Assembly: GCA_003991915.1 (NCBI GenBank)
Contig: RQTK01000537.1
Coordinates: 235,186 to 299,185, forward strand
Reading direction: 5' to 3'
DNA length: 64,000 bases
Origin: Elysia chlorotica
Lineage: Eukaryota; Mollusca; Gastropoda; Plakobranchidae
Shown piece after piece: positions 1 through 14,800 of this stretch. The notes under the pieces were generated by a model. That model was not told the DNA's origin. It made no database searches and saw only the letters and a program-made list of their open reading frames with translations. The translations under genes and the position numbers were made by a program. Every line of letters starts with the position of its first letter. The stretch's first letter is position 1.

Positions 1-292
1 TCTAATGAAAAAGTGAACTACTATTATAGACGCTTCATTTTGTTCTTTTTATGGCAAAAGACATGTAAAAGGATACTGTATGTTGTGCATAATTTGTAAT
101 AAATGCCTCAGTCAGATGACATCTACATATATCTCTGACTGTCTGTAGTCGTACATCAAGCACATTCCACTCTGAGGTACCCGTCACTAAAATGATCTTT
201 CTTTACACCTGGGAGACATTAAATCAGGAGATAGGATAGGATACATTTTTTTTTTCTCTAATTTCCTCCCCACCCCCTCTTACTTTCCGCAG

Positions 293-3200
293 CTCCTACC
301 TGGAGTCGTATGTCGAGCACATTCCCTTGGACAACGAGCGCAAGGCCCTCAAGGTTCTCCACATTTGTGACGAGCGCAAGCTCACTCTGCAGGGTGCGCC
401 TCTTTACTCATTTGTTTTACTTACAGCCTTAGCTCTTACATGTTAAATCCTCGTTTGAGATAAAAAATNNNNTTTNANNNNNNNNNNNNNNNNNNNNNNN
501 NATTTTTTTCAATCAGTTTGTAGGAAATGTTTTATTTTTCAAAGTTTCTGACAATTTCTTTGAAAATTTTAAATAATTTTTGCCTTGACGTTCAATCATG
601 ATCATAATTTTTTTTATTAGTTTACGAACTTGAACTAAGTAATTGGTAAGTAATGGCTTGCATGTGGATTTTTTTTTTCTGAAACAAATTTCCTGCAACT
701 GAGCATGATTTCATTTTTGTCTGCTTGTAACACCTAAATTTGGTGCTCATATAATTATAATGTGTGCAGCACTTTTTCCCCACTTTTTTTGGTAACTTCA
801 TTTTTACATCTTAAAATAATATTTAAGCGTGCTGTTGTAAAGTAAACAAACTTTTTATTAAAATTTTTTTTCTTTTACTTTTTACCCTGCATTCCTTCAG
901 CCCAGAGTGTGTGCAAAATAATGGGCATGAAATGTTTACGCCAAGAAAGACTAGGCTCTGCTCTCTCCTGGTTTTTGAGGTCAAAGGTAAGCATTATTTC
1001 ACAAACAAAATAATCTGCTCTGTTCATTGAGCCTTTAACTTCAAGTCAAGTACAAAATGTGTGCAACTGTCTGTGCTGTCGGCTTTTGGTGTGATTTGAA
1101 AAAATATAACTTAATGTTTTAAAAATAGTGACATGCTCTTGTTCATTATCTGATATATCTACAATTTGTTTGTATCTGCAGGATGCAGCAGTAATCAAGC
1201 AAGTAACAAACAAGTAAGTTTTAGCTTCTTTACAATTTTTCTTTTGCCTCTTTAAATAATTGCTTTCTTAAAAATGTATAATCAACCTTTTGCTTCTCAT
1301 TATTCTTTGGTATAAGCTATAACCGAGCTGTCTTAATTATTGTTATCAGCAAAAATATGTAGATAACAAAAATATCTAAACTTTTTATTTTTAAATTGAT
1401 TGAAAAAAAAATGTAATTTATATAATGTGTGATATGAGGTCATTTGGTTTTAAACAATTAACTACAGAACTACAGTCAACAAAGTGGATCATCATGGGGT
1501 TTAATTGAAAACATCAGCTTTTGTAAAAAAAATCAAGCCCTTTTTTCTTTCCATAAGATCATAACAGATCTGGATAATTGAAAATCAAATATGGGCCAAT
1601 GCAATGTTCTTAACTTAGCAATGTCATTGAATTGTGATCTGCTGTGTCAGAAATCTTGAACTCCTCAACAGCACGTAAAATTGTCAGGCATTTTTCTTAA
1701 GACTTGTCTTTGTGATGCTGATGATGGATGTTGGGAAATCATTCAACAAACAATATGAATAGTATTTTGTAAATCTCTTTTAATGTTTCTAATTTCAAGA
1801 GTGCTGTAACCCTGGGGTAGAACACCGGCTTACGACGCAGAAGGTTCTGTGGTTCGAGCCTTGGCGATTTCGCCCCCCTATTGGTTGGGTCGGTGTCAGT
1901 TTAATGTAACAGGATGAGACAGGAGTCGTGGTATTCCCGCCATGTCTCGTGTGTGGCAGCACATAAAATTGTCATATGTCGGTCTTGGGGCGTGTCCACA
2001 ATATCACAATATAGCCTATATAGCGCTGATGTTTGACATTAAACCAACTCAACTCTGATTTCAAGATGATTAGTACCTTGTCTGTTTATTTCCAATTTTT
2101 ATATCGCTCCCGTAGCGATGTATAACTATAATGTATTTGAAACCATTGTGTAAGTATATCGGTGTATTGAATATGTTTGAGTGAGTGATTCCATTACCCT
2201 CCAGATTCCTGACTGAGTATTGTGAGCAAGGCAAGTTTTCTCACCTGGACCTGATAGATCATCTGGGCCCGTCTATGCTCATCACAAATAGTCTCACCTT
2301 CTTGGGTAGGATTTCATTGATTGTGTTAAGACCTTTATCTAGATTCCTTTATGTATGTAGGCTTTCGCATATTCAGCTGGTCACCTATAAACTTTTCTCA
2401 CAACTCTTGCCAATTATTTTATTGTTACTCCTATCAATTTGCTGGGTTTTAACTTTTTTACTGCGCAAGAAATAAACTGCTGTCAGGTAGCATTAAGTGA
2501 AAGAGTTAATTGCAATTGCTTCACATACTATATATATGTTGGAGGATCCTGTTCTGATTATCACTTGGGAGTGTACTTTAAAAAACTTCCCATGCAGATT
2601 TTTATCCCTCCTGTTTAGATTACCATATAGATTATTCAATTTGGTAGTTATCTTTGCACATTTTGAATGTCAGAAATAACAAAGATGTGCGTGATAAACC
2701 CTTCCAAACCCTATTTTCTTGACTTAAGCTAACTTAATAATATGTTGATCAATATTAAAATACAAACATTATTATAAAATTATCAAACCATAAGGGCAAG
2801 AAACAAAAATTACCTAGAGAGATTTCTTCTACCGATAAAATATTTGAAGATACTTTTCAGCGAGCATAAAAAATTAAAGACATTACTTTCAATTACAATT
2901 TGCATCATTTGCACACTAGTTCGACAACTCTTTTTGAGTTCTGACCTGGTGAAGAAAAAAAAACAAAACAACAAACCTTGGCAATGCTATTTTTTCCAGG
3001 TAAATACAGAGAGTTTCACACAATGTACGATAGAGGGGATCTTGAAGGCGCCTCCTCTCTTCTTTTGTCCCTTATATCTTCCAGACTTGCACCCAAGACG
3101 TGAGTTTTGAGTTTACAGCTGCTCATTTGTATTTCCTATGATCCACTTATATAAGCTGTCATATATTAACGCCAACAGCTTTTTAAACTGATTCAACTGA

Positions 3201-5545
3201 AAGTATTGCATTTACACACATTTGAAGGCTGAAAGGAAAGAATGTATGTTACTAGTAATTGTATTTTCTTTAATAACTAGTTTAAAAAGAAATTCAAACA
3301 AATTTGAACAAGTTTGATGAAAAAGAAATTTTTTTCTTAAAACTCATATGATGCCATGTCCAATGTATTTGGATCAAGGCACTGGGTTTACCATGCAAGT
3401 GTATTTTTTTAAATTAAAATTGATATTATTACATGCATTCATGTTATTGCTTGTAATTGCTCATCAGGTTTTGGATGACTCTGCTGATGGATGCTCTGCC
3501 CCTGCTCAACTTGCCAAAGGTAATCATGGCCAGTTGCTTGGAATATTCAGTGTTTTTGTTTGTTTGTGACAAAGTAGCTACAAATGGTGGATAATAATTC
3601 ATTTAAAAATTTGATTGACTAGACATGAAATGGATGCTGATGAATGGATTGCATTTATTATTTTACTTGCAGGTGATTCTGAACATCCAGCAAACCTACG
3701 AGATTATGCATTGTTTGGAGGAGCTGCAAAGAGATGGCACCACAAGCTACAAGGTATATTTTGATTCATAACATTACTTGATATTGTAAAAAACGAGTAG
3801 AAAGAAAGGTCGAGATTTAAACAGAAAAACAACAGAAGTGATGACTGTTAATATAAAGTCATCACCAGATTGCAACTACTTTTTTTGTCAATGGTATCAA
3901 GCTAAAGCAATAAACATCCTTAAAATATTTGAGCACTCCCATCACTTAGGATAGGAGAAATCACAAGGAAGTGATTTTAAGAATTGCACAGGCAAAAATA
4001 GTGTTTAAAAAAAAAACTAAACTTTAGCAACACAATTAACCAGTGATGCCAATATTTCACAAATTTATGGAATTTAAAAAAAAAAAAGAAAACCGTCCGT
4101 CAAAGTTCTGTTAAATAAACAAAAATCACTGGTCCATGTACTGTAAAGGTCTGTAATAGTTCTCTGCCAGGCTTTGTGCACCCGTGCATTGACTAACGGA
4201 AACAGAAAAAAACAATTAAATAAAATAAGCGAACCAGAAAAAGCATGAACATCGCTGAACATGCGTTATTTACTGACAAAATAACAAGATCCAACCATTC
4301 GATTAGTGTTCGGAATAGGAATATGTGAAAACTAATCTCGATCAAAGACCTCAGTTGGATTTATTTTGTGTGATTCAAAGTGCAACTGCATTCATGTATA
4401 TTCCACGTGGGCTTGGTCGAAACTAGGGCAGTAGGATATCTAGATCTAAGGACTTCTTGTAGATCTTCTACATTCTGATTTGAAACTCATGAGTTTGCAG
4501 ACAACATCAGCCTTCTCTCACAAAGACAACAAGACGCACAAGAGAAACTATATCGCATGAAGAAATCAGGTAGACTGGACTCCAGATAAATATTGGAGAC
4601 AAACAGACCCACTGCAGCTGCATCAGAAAGATCCAGAAAACATAGACGCAGTGGAGATCTGGTTTTCGAGGAGAGTACTAAGAACACCATGGAAAGAAAA
4701 AAAAAATGCCAACACTTAAGCATTAGAACTTGAAGGAGTAGGAAAAACAAGATCATTGTTTAATGAAAAATTTGAAAAAGACAGGTAGCTTCCATCGATC
4801 ACATAATGAGCAGTAAGGATTTGAACAATATAACACGACAGGAAAGTACACAAAAGACAAGGTAGTGAAAATCAGTGAAAAAAAAAAGATAAGTCTTGCT
4901 GCATGGATGGACAAAGAAAAGACATCTGTAATTTTGGCAACCAAGGATTAAAGCAAAGCACCTGATGATCATGATAAACTTGTAAATAAGTCAATTACTG
5001 GCATAACAAATATTGTTCTCAAAACTGATTTGGTAAAAATTGGCCATAGTATGAAGACAATAATGATGTATTGTTGACGCATAATTGTGTAGTTTTCCTA
5101 GCTAAAGTATCAAATGGATAATATTTCAGTGTGCATTGCAATTACTGTTTGAAGTATAAAAAATTAAACAGCTCATAGTTTTATAACTTCAATCTGAGTT
5201 TTATCAAAATGGAAACTTGATTGTGATAATTTTTTCTTGACCTCTTCTCTTGAGTCTAGTATTAGTACCAAGGAGAAGAAACTCTAAAACCCATCAACTG
5301 ATGCTGTAAATAAACATCAAAGTCATTTCTCAGAAGTGATTGTGTATTAGTTGAAGTTTATAACTGTCTTATTTTTTTACTTGTCCAATTTTATGCAAAT
5401 GTAGTCAGTGATAAAACATCTTTTTTTTTATTTGCAGAATATGTCAGAGGCTGAAGTGGAAAAGGCAAAGCTGTTACGAGTTGCACTGAATAAAAACTTG
5501 TCACGGGCTATTATAGAGGGAGGCTCCATCAAGGTTGAATCCTGA
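293..5545 (+). CDS. NUP85: NUP85, C-terminal half (partial, 8 exons)
   Basis: Nucleoporin Nup85 is a scaffold subunit of the Y-shaped Nup107-160 complex of the nuclear pore. Eight exons with AG/GT borders join in one frame: 293-393, 901-986, 1182-1213, 2205-2305, 3000-3099, 3468-3519, 3673-3753 and 5438-5545, giving about 219 residues and a TGA stop at 5543-5545. Recognisable stretches, compared from memory with vertebrate NUP85, are [64 protein letters not shown] and [13 protein letters not shown], followed by the C-terminal [10 protein letters not shown]. These belong to the alpha-helical solenoid. The start of the gene lies left of the window. The gap at 469-501 falls in an intron and a LINE scrap lies in the last intron. 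No lesion is visible in these exons. The gene is convergent with the TMEM104 homologue. Confidence 0.93.
469..501. other. Assembly gap
   Basis: Mostly N bases within a NUP85 intron; no coding exon is expected here because the flanking exons join in phase. Confidence 0.99.
1800..2056 (+). repeat. tRNA-derived SINE, plus orientation
   Basis: A tRNA-like head carries a B-box-like GGTTCGAGCC near 1852, preceded by an A-box-like GGGTAGAACACCGG. A core follows (GGTTGGGTCGGTGTCAGTTT), then a 3' tail ending CATTAAACCAACTCAACTC. The same core and tail recur at 31.75 kb (plus) and 52.3 kb (minus), so this is a dispersed family. It sits in the NUP85 intron between the third and fourth exons listed. Confidence 0.8.
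4480..4690 (+). mobile_element. LINE reverse-transcriptase scrap
   Basis: Translation in one plus frame gives [19 protein letters not shown], which resembles the FADDIALLS...QEKL region around the catalytic YADD/FADD motif of non-LTR reverse transcriptases. The second Asp of the catalytic pair reads as Asn, and the frame meets a stop after about 35 residues. It is a dead fragment in the last NUP85 intron. The clade cannot be assigned from this length. Confidence 0.6.
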
Positions 5546-8500
5546 TACCTGGTGTAATGGAAGCGTTCACAAACTCATTTTCACATCACAGAATATTATT
5601 GACAACAGTTGACCATATTTATGTACAAAAGCTGTGGACAATGCCTTGATTTTTTATGTCAATTTTTTTTCATGTATGTTCTATTCAATGTGGAGTAAAA
5701 TATTTTGCTGAAAGTTTGTACCTTTTTCATCATTGAAGCTATGAATGAATCAAAACTCATTCACACCTGTCTCCTCTGAATTTGTCTTTGAGATACCAAA
5801 TAATGTTTATTATATATTTCAAGCTGGGATAGAGTACTGACTACTCAGTAATTAGCTCTTTCAATTGCATAATTATGCACTTCTTTCTAAATGTATCCTT
5901 CATATCAAGAGACAAAACAAAAATATTGATACATTTTTTTATTGAGAGCTTTTTTTGTACATAATGTCACAATTGAAAAAAAACAAAAACATGCATACAT
6001 ATTAATAACAGCATCAAAAGTCACGAGGTGAAAGACCTTCTTTTTCTCTCTTATCCAAGGATGAAATGGAATATTAAAATAAATTGAATTTAAAGGTCTG
6101 AATCAATTGCACAAATTTAAGTATACATGTACATACTTCCTACATTGAATACATTTATTGAAAGTATATTTCAACATATTGATTGTCATTTTTTTTATCT
6201 TGATGTACATAAGCAAAAAATTATTATGGTTAAAAAATTGATAATTGCGAAGAAGTGACATGGAACAGATTTTCCTCTTTTCAACTTCTGCAAGCCCAAT
6301 CAGGGACCGATTTGATTTACTTGACAATCCAAGAGTTCGTTACAAATGCCAAAAATAAAATCAAAGAAAAATAAAATCAAGTAAACATGCACTAGCTTAT
6401 TGGTAATTTTATCAATGTTTAACCCCTTTGTGACATACAACGTATCCTGTACGTCTGATTTTTCGTGACAAGATGCCTAGCCCATGTACATTGTACGTCA
6501 TCAAATCCACCTATTTTGCCAGTCTCCATGATGCTTGGCAGTACAATGAACATCATGTTTTTGACTACGTAAAAGTTAAAAAACTGATATATATTTTACT
6601 AGCACCACCTATAAGTTTACCAAAATGTCTTTGTCATGGGTAACCAGAACTAGACCTGTCATGGTTAAATATATATGATTATTTACAAAAAAACATAAAA
6701 CAACACCCTTTTTAAGGCCTTTGATTTATTTAAAACATTAGAATAGGTAACTTGATTAAAACTCCACCCTTTTAAGTACTCAAATTTTCACAAACATGGA
6801 AATCTTGTCACAATACATGTATTTTTTCAGAGACATGAAATCTAAGCTCAAAAACCTTTGTTCTTTGGAGAAGATGAGATGATTTACAACTAAATTGATG
6901 GAAATCGTGTATTTGTTGAAGAAGCAGATGCATAGTTTGAAAGAGAATGCATGAAACTTTAAGATATATCTTTTCACTCAAATAATTATACTTAGTAATA
7001 TTACCCTTGTAAAATGAACACCATTGGAATATTTTGGATTTATAATTAATATGTGCTGATCAGAGGCTGCGGCTGGAAAAAACCTGTTGTATAAATTATT
7101 GAACTCAAGTACATGTATTAAGTGTCTGATCTTCATAAAAGTAAGAGACAGTTGTTGTGGTCTTGATTTTTCTTTGCAAACCTATCTTTTCATATCACTT
7201 GCAAATGTAATCTATATTCAATTCTTTTTGTGTTCTTCCAAATTACTTTCTTTTCCTTCATTGAAACTCTTTTAGCATGAACTTCATCTTCTCAATACCA
7301 ACATTTGGTTCCGCTACTCATTGCTTCTCTGTTTGTTTTGTATCAGTCAGAGAGTCTGGTAGTATAGTTTTCTTTTCTCTGTAAGTCTTTTGTGATAATC
7401 TTAAAAGGCCTATTCGGAGACAGTTTGACCCATTTTAAGGATAATCTTATGATTTTATCCATATCAAAAGAAGTTCTGATCTATTTCACTAATGCCCTAA
7501 TGTATACAGCAAAAATTTAAAAAAATCATATAACTTTTTCTGTATGCACTTACTCAAAAAGTAAAAAACTCTCAAAGAGTCAAAAGCTCTCCAGGGATAC
7601 AAAAAACATGGCATAAGGAAAATTAATTGAGACCATAAAAAGTTTTACTATACACGAATGACTTAAAGTATTAAAATATAAATACTATGTTAAAAAAAAA
7701 AGTTATGAAATTTCATAACCTCAAACGGACATTGTTTGATTATATCTTTAATGCTGATAGAAAAAATATTTCATTCAATTATTTTTTCAAAAGGGAGGAA
7801 GTAGAGTAGTACTAGATGTAGTAGTATGTTCAGGTTTGATAGTGATACATCTCTGGGGAAGCAAAGCGAAGACGGCTGAAAACTATCGCTTGGTAGAGTA
7901 ATCAGTGGCCAGTTTTATACAGTACCGGTACCATAAAAGCTACCTCAGTACCTGTCAAAGGCATCAATACTGTATCGTTACTCTCAGGGGTAAAACTGGA
8001 ATTGATTGAATTGAGAGAGTAAATATTTTAAAGGTAGGACTTTCATAGCTAAACAACAAAAAATAGTTGGAAGTTATTTTTCTCTCCTCCTTTGTAACTT
8101 ATTAATTTTGACCAATAAGGTATTACTTTCTTTTAATCCCAAAGAATTTGAAACAATCAGACTGGAGTTAATTTCTTCTTGTAGTTGAGAGGCCTGAGCA
8201 CTAGATTCTGCATGTACAAAGAAAAACTGGTCCCATGTACTTTGACAGAGCAAAAGGGAACCACCAGTTAGAGTCCTGATTGTAAATGTGCAAAAAGTAT
8301 TTGTAAGGAAGGTTGTCGCCACTTTCCTTGCCGCATTTTACTTTCGCTGTAACACAAGAGGGACATGTAAGTAAAAAAAACAAAAACCACAACTCATCAG
8401 AGGTCTCAAGCATGAACATTTTTTCAAACTCACATAAGTGAAAGCACAGTATATAAAATTTATATCTTAATGGAATTTATATCTAAGACATTATAAAGAG

Positions 8501-8881
8501 AGAAAGGTTTATGATTTGTGTATCAAAAATTAAAAGTCTAATGCTTTTAAAAATGTATTTAGGGGAACATACAGGGCCATATGGGAAGATAATGAGACAT
8601 TTTCTTTAAAAAGTTATCTGTATCTGATATCATATACCATTGTATATTTTTTTATACTGGCAATCATTTTGTAGACAAAATCCATCACATAATAAAAGAG
8701 AGTTGATGTTTTTTTTTTATAACACGAAACAGAGCTTTGCAAGGGTAAAATTCTTAAAAATTCTCGTAGTTATTCTTTCATAAAAGAAAAAACAACACAA
8801 AATCTTTGGCACAAATACATAAAACAATATTAAAAAAAAAAAAAAAAAGACAAAAACTTGTATGTTTAAAATCTGGAAGGT
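5546..8881. other. Intergenic spacer and 3' UTRs of the convergent genes
   Basis: AT-rich DNA between the NUP85 stop and the TMEM104 stop. It should hold both 3' UTRs, but I cannot place either poly(A) site firmly. No ORF here resembles a known protein; the small ORFs are low-complexity chance frames. Confidence 0.6.
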
Positions 8882-11800
8882 TCAAATAATGCGATTGATT
8901 GTCACCAACACAACTGCTGCAAAAGTCCAGATGAACGTGAGATAGACCCAGCCTTTGTGAGAGAACGGGGACCTGTGTTGATATCCTTCCCGAATGGCTA
9001 CAAAATCTTTCCGAGCTAGATACACCAGAGCTGCGGGAATCACATACTGTATACCCGCGCCTGCATACGAGCCTGTGAAACCGACTAAGAATTCCACCTT
9101 ATTTGTCCCCAGCGCTACCGCTATGGGTGGCAATAGGGCCAACAAAGGGCAGACAATTCTGGTGATGAATCCAGACATAGAAGACCGGCTGTTGGCACGG
9201 ATCATAGAAATCATGGCCACCAGATTGTTGCGCAGCGTGATGGCGATGATGGGGAAGTTCGAGGAGAGGGTGAACACTGGGAACAGAACCAGGAAGTATT
9301 GGATGGGCACCACAGAAGTCAACGGCTCACAACCGTGGGGTCGGAAGTTGAGAGTGTACAAATCGTCGATGCCGCCATCAGCAATAGCAAAGACAGCAGT
9401 CATACTGAGGAGGTGACAAAGCATTGTGGGGAATAAAATTAAGAGGTTGTCAGATTAGATTTACAAAATAGGGAAAGAATTGTTACATGAAAAGTTTTTC
9501 TATAATTTTTTATTCTATATCCTGAAACAGCTCACTAAACAAAATGAAAGACACATGCCTGAATAATCACTCCAAAAAATAAAACTTGTTTTAATACTTT
9601 AACTTTACCAGAGTTTACAGTCAGAAGTATCTGCACAATTTAAAAACTCAATACCTAGCTCCAAAAAGATTTATGTCAATGAATTATTAAATCTTTATGA
9701 GGTAAATCTGTTACTGACATATGAAGTCATGTCCTTCCATTTCACTTTGTTATTGTTCGTTTGATGAAAACATTGATAGGGATTCATTTTCTCCTATGAC
9801 TGCTTTTTGTGTGCACTGTCCCTCTGCTTTTAACTTTTCATTCCCACTTTTTTCCGCATGTCTTTTTCTAGTCCATCCGCTAGCTTTATATACAATAAGA
9901 ATTTTACCCGTCTTTCTCTGACCTGACGGATCTCTAACTCCTTCCCACACACACACACACACACTCCATGGTTACCTTAGGATGAGGTAAAACACGAGGA
10001 TTGTGCCGTAGTCCCCCAGCAGGACTGCGTACAGCTTGGACTTGTTCCTGATCGGGGTCACCATGGATGGGAGGGAGTGGTGACACATGAAGCTGTACAC
10101 ACACACGCCAAACAAGGATGGCGCACCCGACGCAACTGCAACCCGTGGGTGCCCGCGACCCTCTCCCTTCCCCAGGCGCATACAGGCCAGCACAATCATG
10201 ATAAAAAATGCTGGGATGGAAATGAGAAAACATTTTTTTTAAATGGCATAGCCCACTTTTATTGAGAAAAATGAGTGCAGACAGTAATGACCTCTTAAAT
10301 TATTACAGAATGAGACGGATAATGGGGGAAAAGGTATAAGGGACTGAATCTGACGAGTGTAGCTAATCGTTGATTGTTGGTCTCCTAGCTTAACACAAGG
10401 TGGCACACTTGATTGGTTCAGGGTACGTTCTTCATATTAAATTGTTTCACTGTCAAGTACATCTTATGCCCAAAAGCCAGGTTTTAATTACAATAAACAA
10501 GGAAGGTAAACAAATGGGTTTGCTTAGGAATTTTGGTATTTATTGACATACATTTAAGAAGATTGTCCTCAGACAAGTTTCCAATTTTTCTACTTACCTA
10601 GCCATCTTGTTGCCGATGTAAAAAGTTGCATGTACTTTGTCTTTTGCAAGTTGAAGAAAGTGAATGGGCCCAGCAGTACAAAAAAGGCTACCTACAAAAG
10701 GAAAAGCAAAACAGTGAACATGTAATAACTAAACTGCCTCATATCAAACTTTCATATAAAATGGATCAATAATTCAAATACCATGTCATAGGCCTGCTTA
10801 AAATAAGAGACAAAAAAGCTAAATCAATAATGGATACCACATGAAGAATAAAAAAGGCTCCCAATGGTAATATTTTTCATGAAAATTAGAAAATAATATA
10901 CAAATGCAGCTGTTGAGACATTGTAAATCCAAAGGTCTTTACTGTAAAAAGAAAATTTTTACAACAAAGTGCATTTAACTAAAAAAAAAAAAAGACTCAA
11001 TCTTAGAGACAACGCTTTTCCTATTTAAAAAAAATACAGTTTCGGATATGAAAAACAGAACAAGAAATTCAATTTAAAAAAAAACAAAAAATCAGAAGGT
11101 ACCCCATCAGCAAAAACAAATAAGTCAGTCTTACTTACAATGGTATATATTTATAGAGACGAGTCAATTTTGAATATAAAATATGAACCAAAATGAGAGT
11201 TGAAATGGCCACTATAATCATGCACAGAGGAATAAAACCCACCACGAATATTCTGTAGACATCCATGCGTGTCAGGGAGGATCCCTCGTCCCAGCATGGG
11301 TCACTCTCACTCTGGGTCAGGTTACAGCTAAAGTTCTGAGGTTTGTACGTGCTGCACGAAACAGAAAAACAGAAATATAGATTAGCCTAAATACACGTAT
11401 CTAACCTTAAATGCTGTATTTTGTAACAGATATAAATCTATGCTTTTTATGTGCTGTAGAGAGCAGAGACAGAGTTTCATTGTAAGTTGTTAAGTTCTCA
11501 GGTTCGTATATTCTGCATGGAATAGAGAAACAGAAATACAGTCAAACTCTGATATAACGACACAAACGGCACTTTCTTTTAAGTGCCATAATATCAGAAT
11601 GCCGTTACAGCAGAACACATTTAAAGTACTATATTCTATATACATGTTGTACACTGTGGCAAAAAACATGGAAAGATGGGACACAACTTATAATATTCAA
11701 ATATTCTAAAAGCTTGCTGCCCTTGATTAAATAGACATCTGACTTCACTTGCACAGCCAGATGGATACTGCAACACATGACTCCCCACTTGCCATTTCTT

Positions 11801-14800
11801 TGACCACACACACAAAATTGACTGTAGGCCTAATGTCCTCTTAAAAATAGATCAGGTCATAACCCTTGTGTGAAGGTCGGTAAATTTACGCTAGCGATGA
11901 TCTAGCCTTGATTGGGTTATGGACACACTTGCAACTGCTAGATAAGTCTAGATCTTTGTTACATAACCAGTGGCCGTCTGTGTAAAATAATATACAAATG
12001 CAGCTGTTGAGACATTGTAAATCCAAAGGTCTTTACTGTAAAAAAAATTTTTTTCAACAAAGAGCATTTACCCTGTAATTAAAAAAAAAAAAAAAAAAAA
12101 AACTCAATCTTAGAGACAATGATTTTTCTATTAAAAAAAAAATAATACAGTTTCGGATATGAAAAACAGAACAAGAAATTCAATTTAAAAAAAAACAAAA
12201 AATCAGAAGGTACCCCATCAGCAAAAACAAATAAGTCAGTCTTACTTACAATGGTATATATTTATAGAGACGAGTCAATTTTGAATATAAAATATGAACC
12301 AAAATGAGAGTTGAAATGGCCACTATAATCATGCACAGAGGAATAAAACCCACCACGAATATTCTGTAGACATCCATGCGTGTCAGGGAGGATCCCTCGT
12401 CCCAGCATGGGTCACTCTCACTCTGGGTCAGGTTACAGCTGAAGTTCTGAGGTTTGTACGTGCTGCACGAAACAGAAAAACAGAAATATAGATTAGTCTA
12501 AGTACACGTATCTAACCTTAAATGCTGTATTTTGTAACAGATATAAATCAGAGGCAACTTTCATTGTAAGTTGTTAAGTTCTCAGGTGTGTGTATTCTGC
12601 ATGGAACAGAGAAGCAGAAATACAGTCAAACTCTGATATAACGACGCAAACGGCACTTTCTTTTAAGTGCCATAATATCAGAATGCCGTTACAGCAGAAG
12701 ACATTTACAGATTCACACATTCACTTTCACAGATCTACTGTCCAGTGTATAATTAAAGGCATGTACTTGTATAACTATAACAGTATAAGAGTGGGTCAAG
12801 TATGACTGAAATAAAAAAAAAGGGGGGGGGGGGGGAAACAGCGATGATAGCTCCATCCCCTTCAATGTCATCATGCATACACACAGGCGCTCTGGTAGAG
12901 TGGGCGGTAAATAATGAATTGGACCAATAAGGGATGGAAAAAGAGGTTGGGAGACTTAAGACTAAGAAGCATTTTATTAGCTAGCTTAGCAGCATTCTAT
13001 GTCCTGCTCACTGTCTGTGTTGTTAAGCTCCGCCTACTTAAGGTGTCAGGGAATATTTACTGAGGTTTTAGCGGGAGAAAAATGGGGCGTGGGGAAAGTG
13101 CGGTTACACCCACAGGTGCCATTACAGCACTAGCCGTTACATATGGACTGGACTGAACAGATTATATATCTAGCCCAGAGAATAGAGACAGATAAATGTT
13201 GCGTTTCATTACTGGTCTAGTTCTCAGGTTTATATATATTGTAGGGGATAGAGATAGAGAAATAGAAACACATTGTTTTATATTAACCTCCCAATTACAA
13301 ATAAAATTAATGATACATCTTTTTTAAAACACCTATCACAACAAAAAACAAAAAAGGCAACAAGAATGACACGAAAATGGACCATCCTGGCAAACCCAGC
13401 GACCAATGTTAAATCAGGAAAGTTATCGCTTTCGCGTGTGGCTTTTTAATTTTAGTTTACATCCATGCTTAACAGTTACATGTCATGTTTCATATTGATC
13501 AGTTAGATTTACATCCACTGGGGCTAGCAATCAGTCTTCTCAACATGTCACACGCTTTCTGACTAAATAGGTTCTACTTATTTCCATTGTTTATTTGTCA
13601 CTTATTGTGTATGTAAGTTCATTGCCTGTGATTCCACAGTGTGAGATGGGTTAAATTTTAGACTCAACAACTGTTAAAGATATCCCTTATATAAAACTTA
13701 GGTACATATATCATGTATTATTAATTCTAAGTATCACTCACATCAGTACAGATATCAAAGTCAAAGATGTGTGTTCATCAGACACTTATTTGGAGTCGTT
13801 GCTGGTTGAAACAAAAATATGTACCGTAAAACAAAAGCCACAGTAAGAAATTAACCGCCTACGAGCCGTTGGTGTTTTTAGGGTTGCCAATAAAGATTCT
13901 CACACTTACCAAGCCACATCTTGCAAGGATTTTGGTACGGCAGCGGCGTAGATGGCGAGATCTCCATACAGGTAGATGATGATGCACAGGTTGAACAACA
14001 CAAGACCCACTGATCATTGCAGACAAAGAGAAAGAGAGAGATTTGATTCCAAGATAGAATAACTTAAACAAAAGATTCACATACACTGATGCCAACTGAG
14101 TCCATTTTCTTTACGAACCTCTTTTTGAGTAAATCAGCATTTTTATAAAGAATATATAATGCTCAACAACTGACCATGTACATTTTTTTCAATAAATATC
14201 CGTAAATGTACTGAAAAACGGCATCATTAAAACGGTTTTATTTGACAGTTTCCCATAACAGTAACAGCTGAAAGACACCTTAAAATATTTTGTTCTCTTA
14301 ATTCATCTTTATCCAATTTTTTTTCCAATACAGGAAAGAGGGATTATCCAAATCCTGGCATGTATAAAATTTAGCAAATGGTGCTACTTCTTCAGAAAGA
14401 AATATGCCTGAAGGAGCCTTTTTTTTGTTAACCTTCCTCAGTATTTTTTTTTGCATAATAAAAAAAAAATTATTTTGATAGCATAATGTACCCTGTCCTT
14501 TGAGTTTTAAGCTTCAGAAATAAGATAAACTACTGTAAGTCATAATCGCTTTTTCAGGAAAACACTTGAATAAAAAAAACCCTGTCAAAGAATGACTCTT
14601 TTTCAGAATAAGCAAAAAAAAAACAAAAAAAAAAAACCAACCAAAAAGACGCATATATCCCTTATATTTCCTTTAAATACACACTTAAGAAAGATCAATT
14701 TCAGCTTAAGTCTTCCGTTAGAGACGTGTAAGAAAAATTCAAAAAAGTCTGAGCACCTTTGTTAAAATACATGGAAGCCATTGTGCCCTGAAATTAAAGA

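Noticed and set aside
8994-9416. 140-codon open frame on the plus strand
   Set aside because: It lies antisense to the last coding exon of TMEM104, which is supported by conserved sequence and splice phase.
11139-11245. Extension of the TMEM104 exon reading a hydrophobic helix (VVGFIPLCMIIVAIS)
   Set aside because: It is open and membrane-like, but only the shorter exon ending after YRIF joins in phase to the conserved LGPFTFF exon; retained as a possible alternative exon end only.
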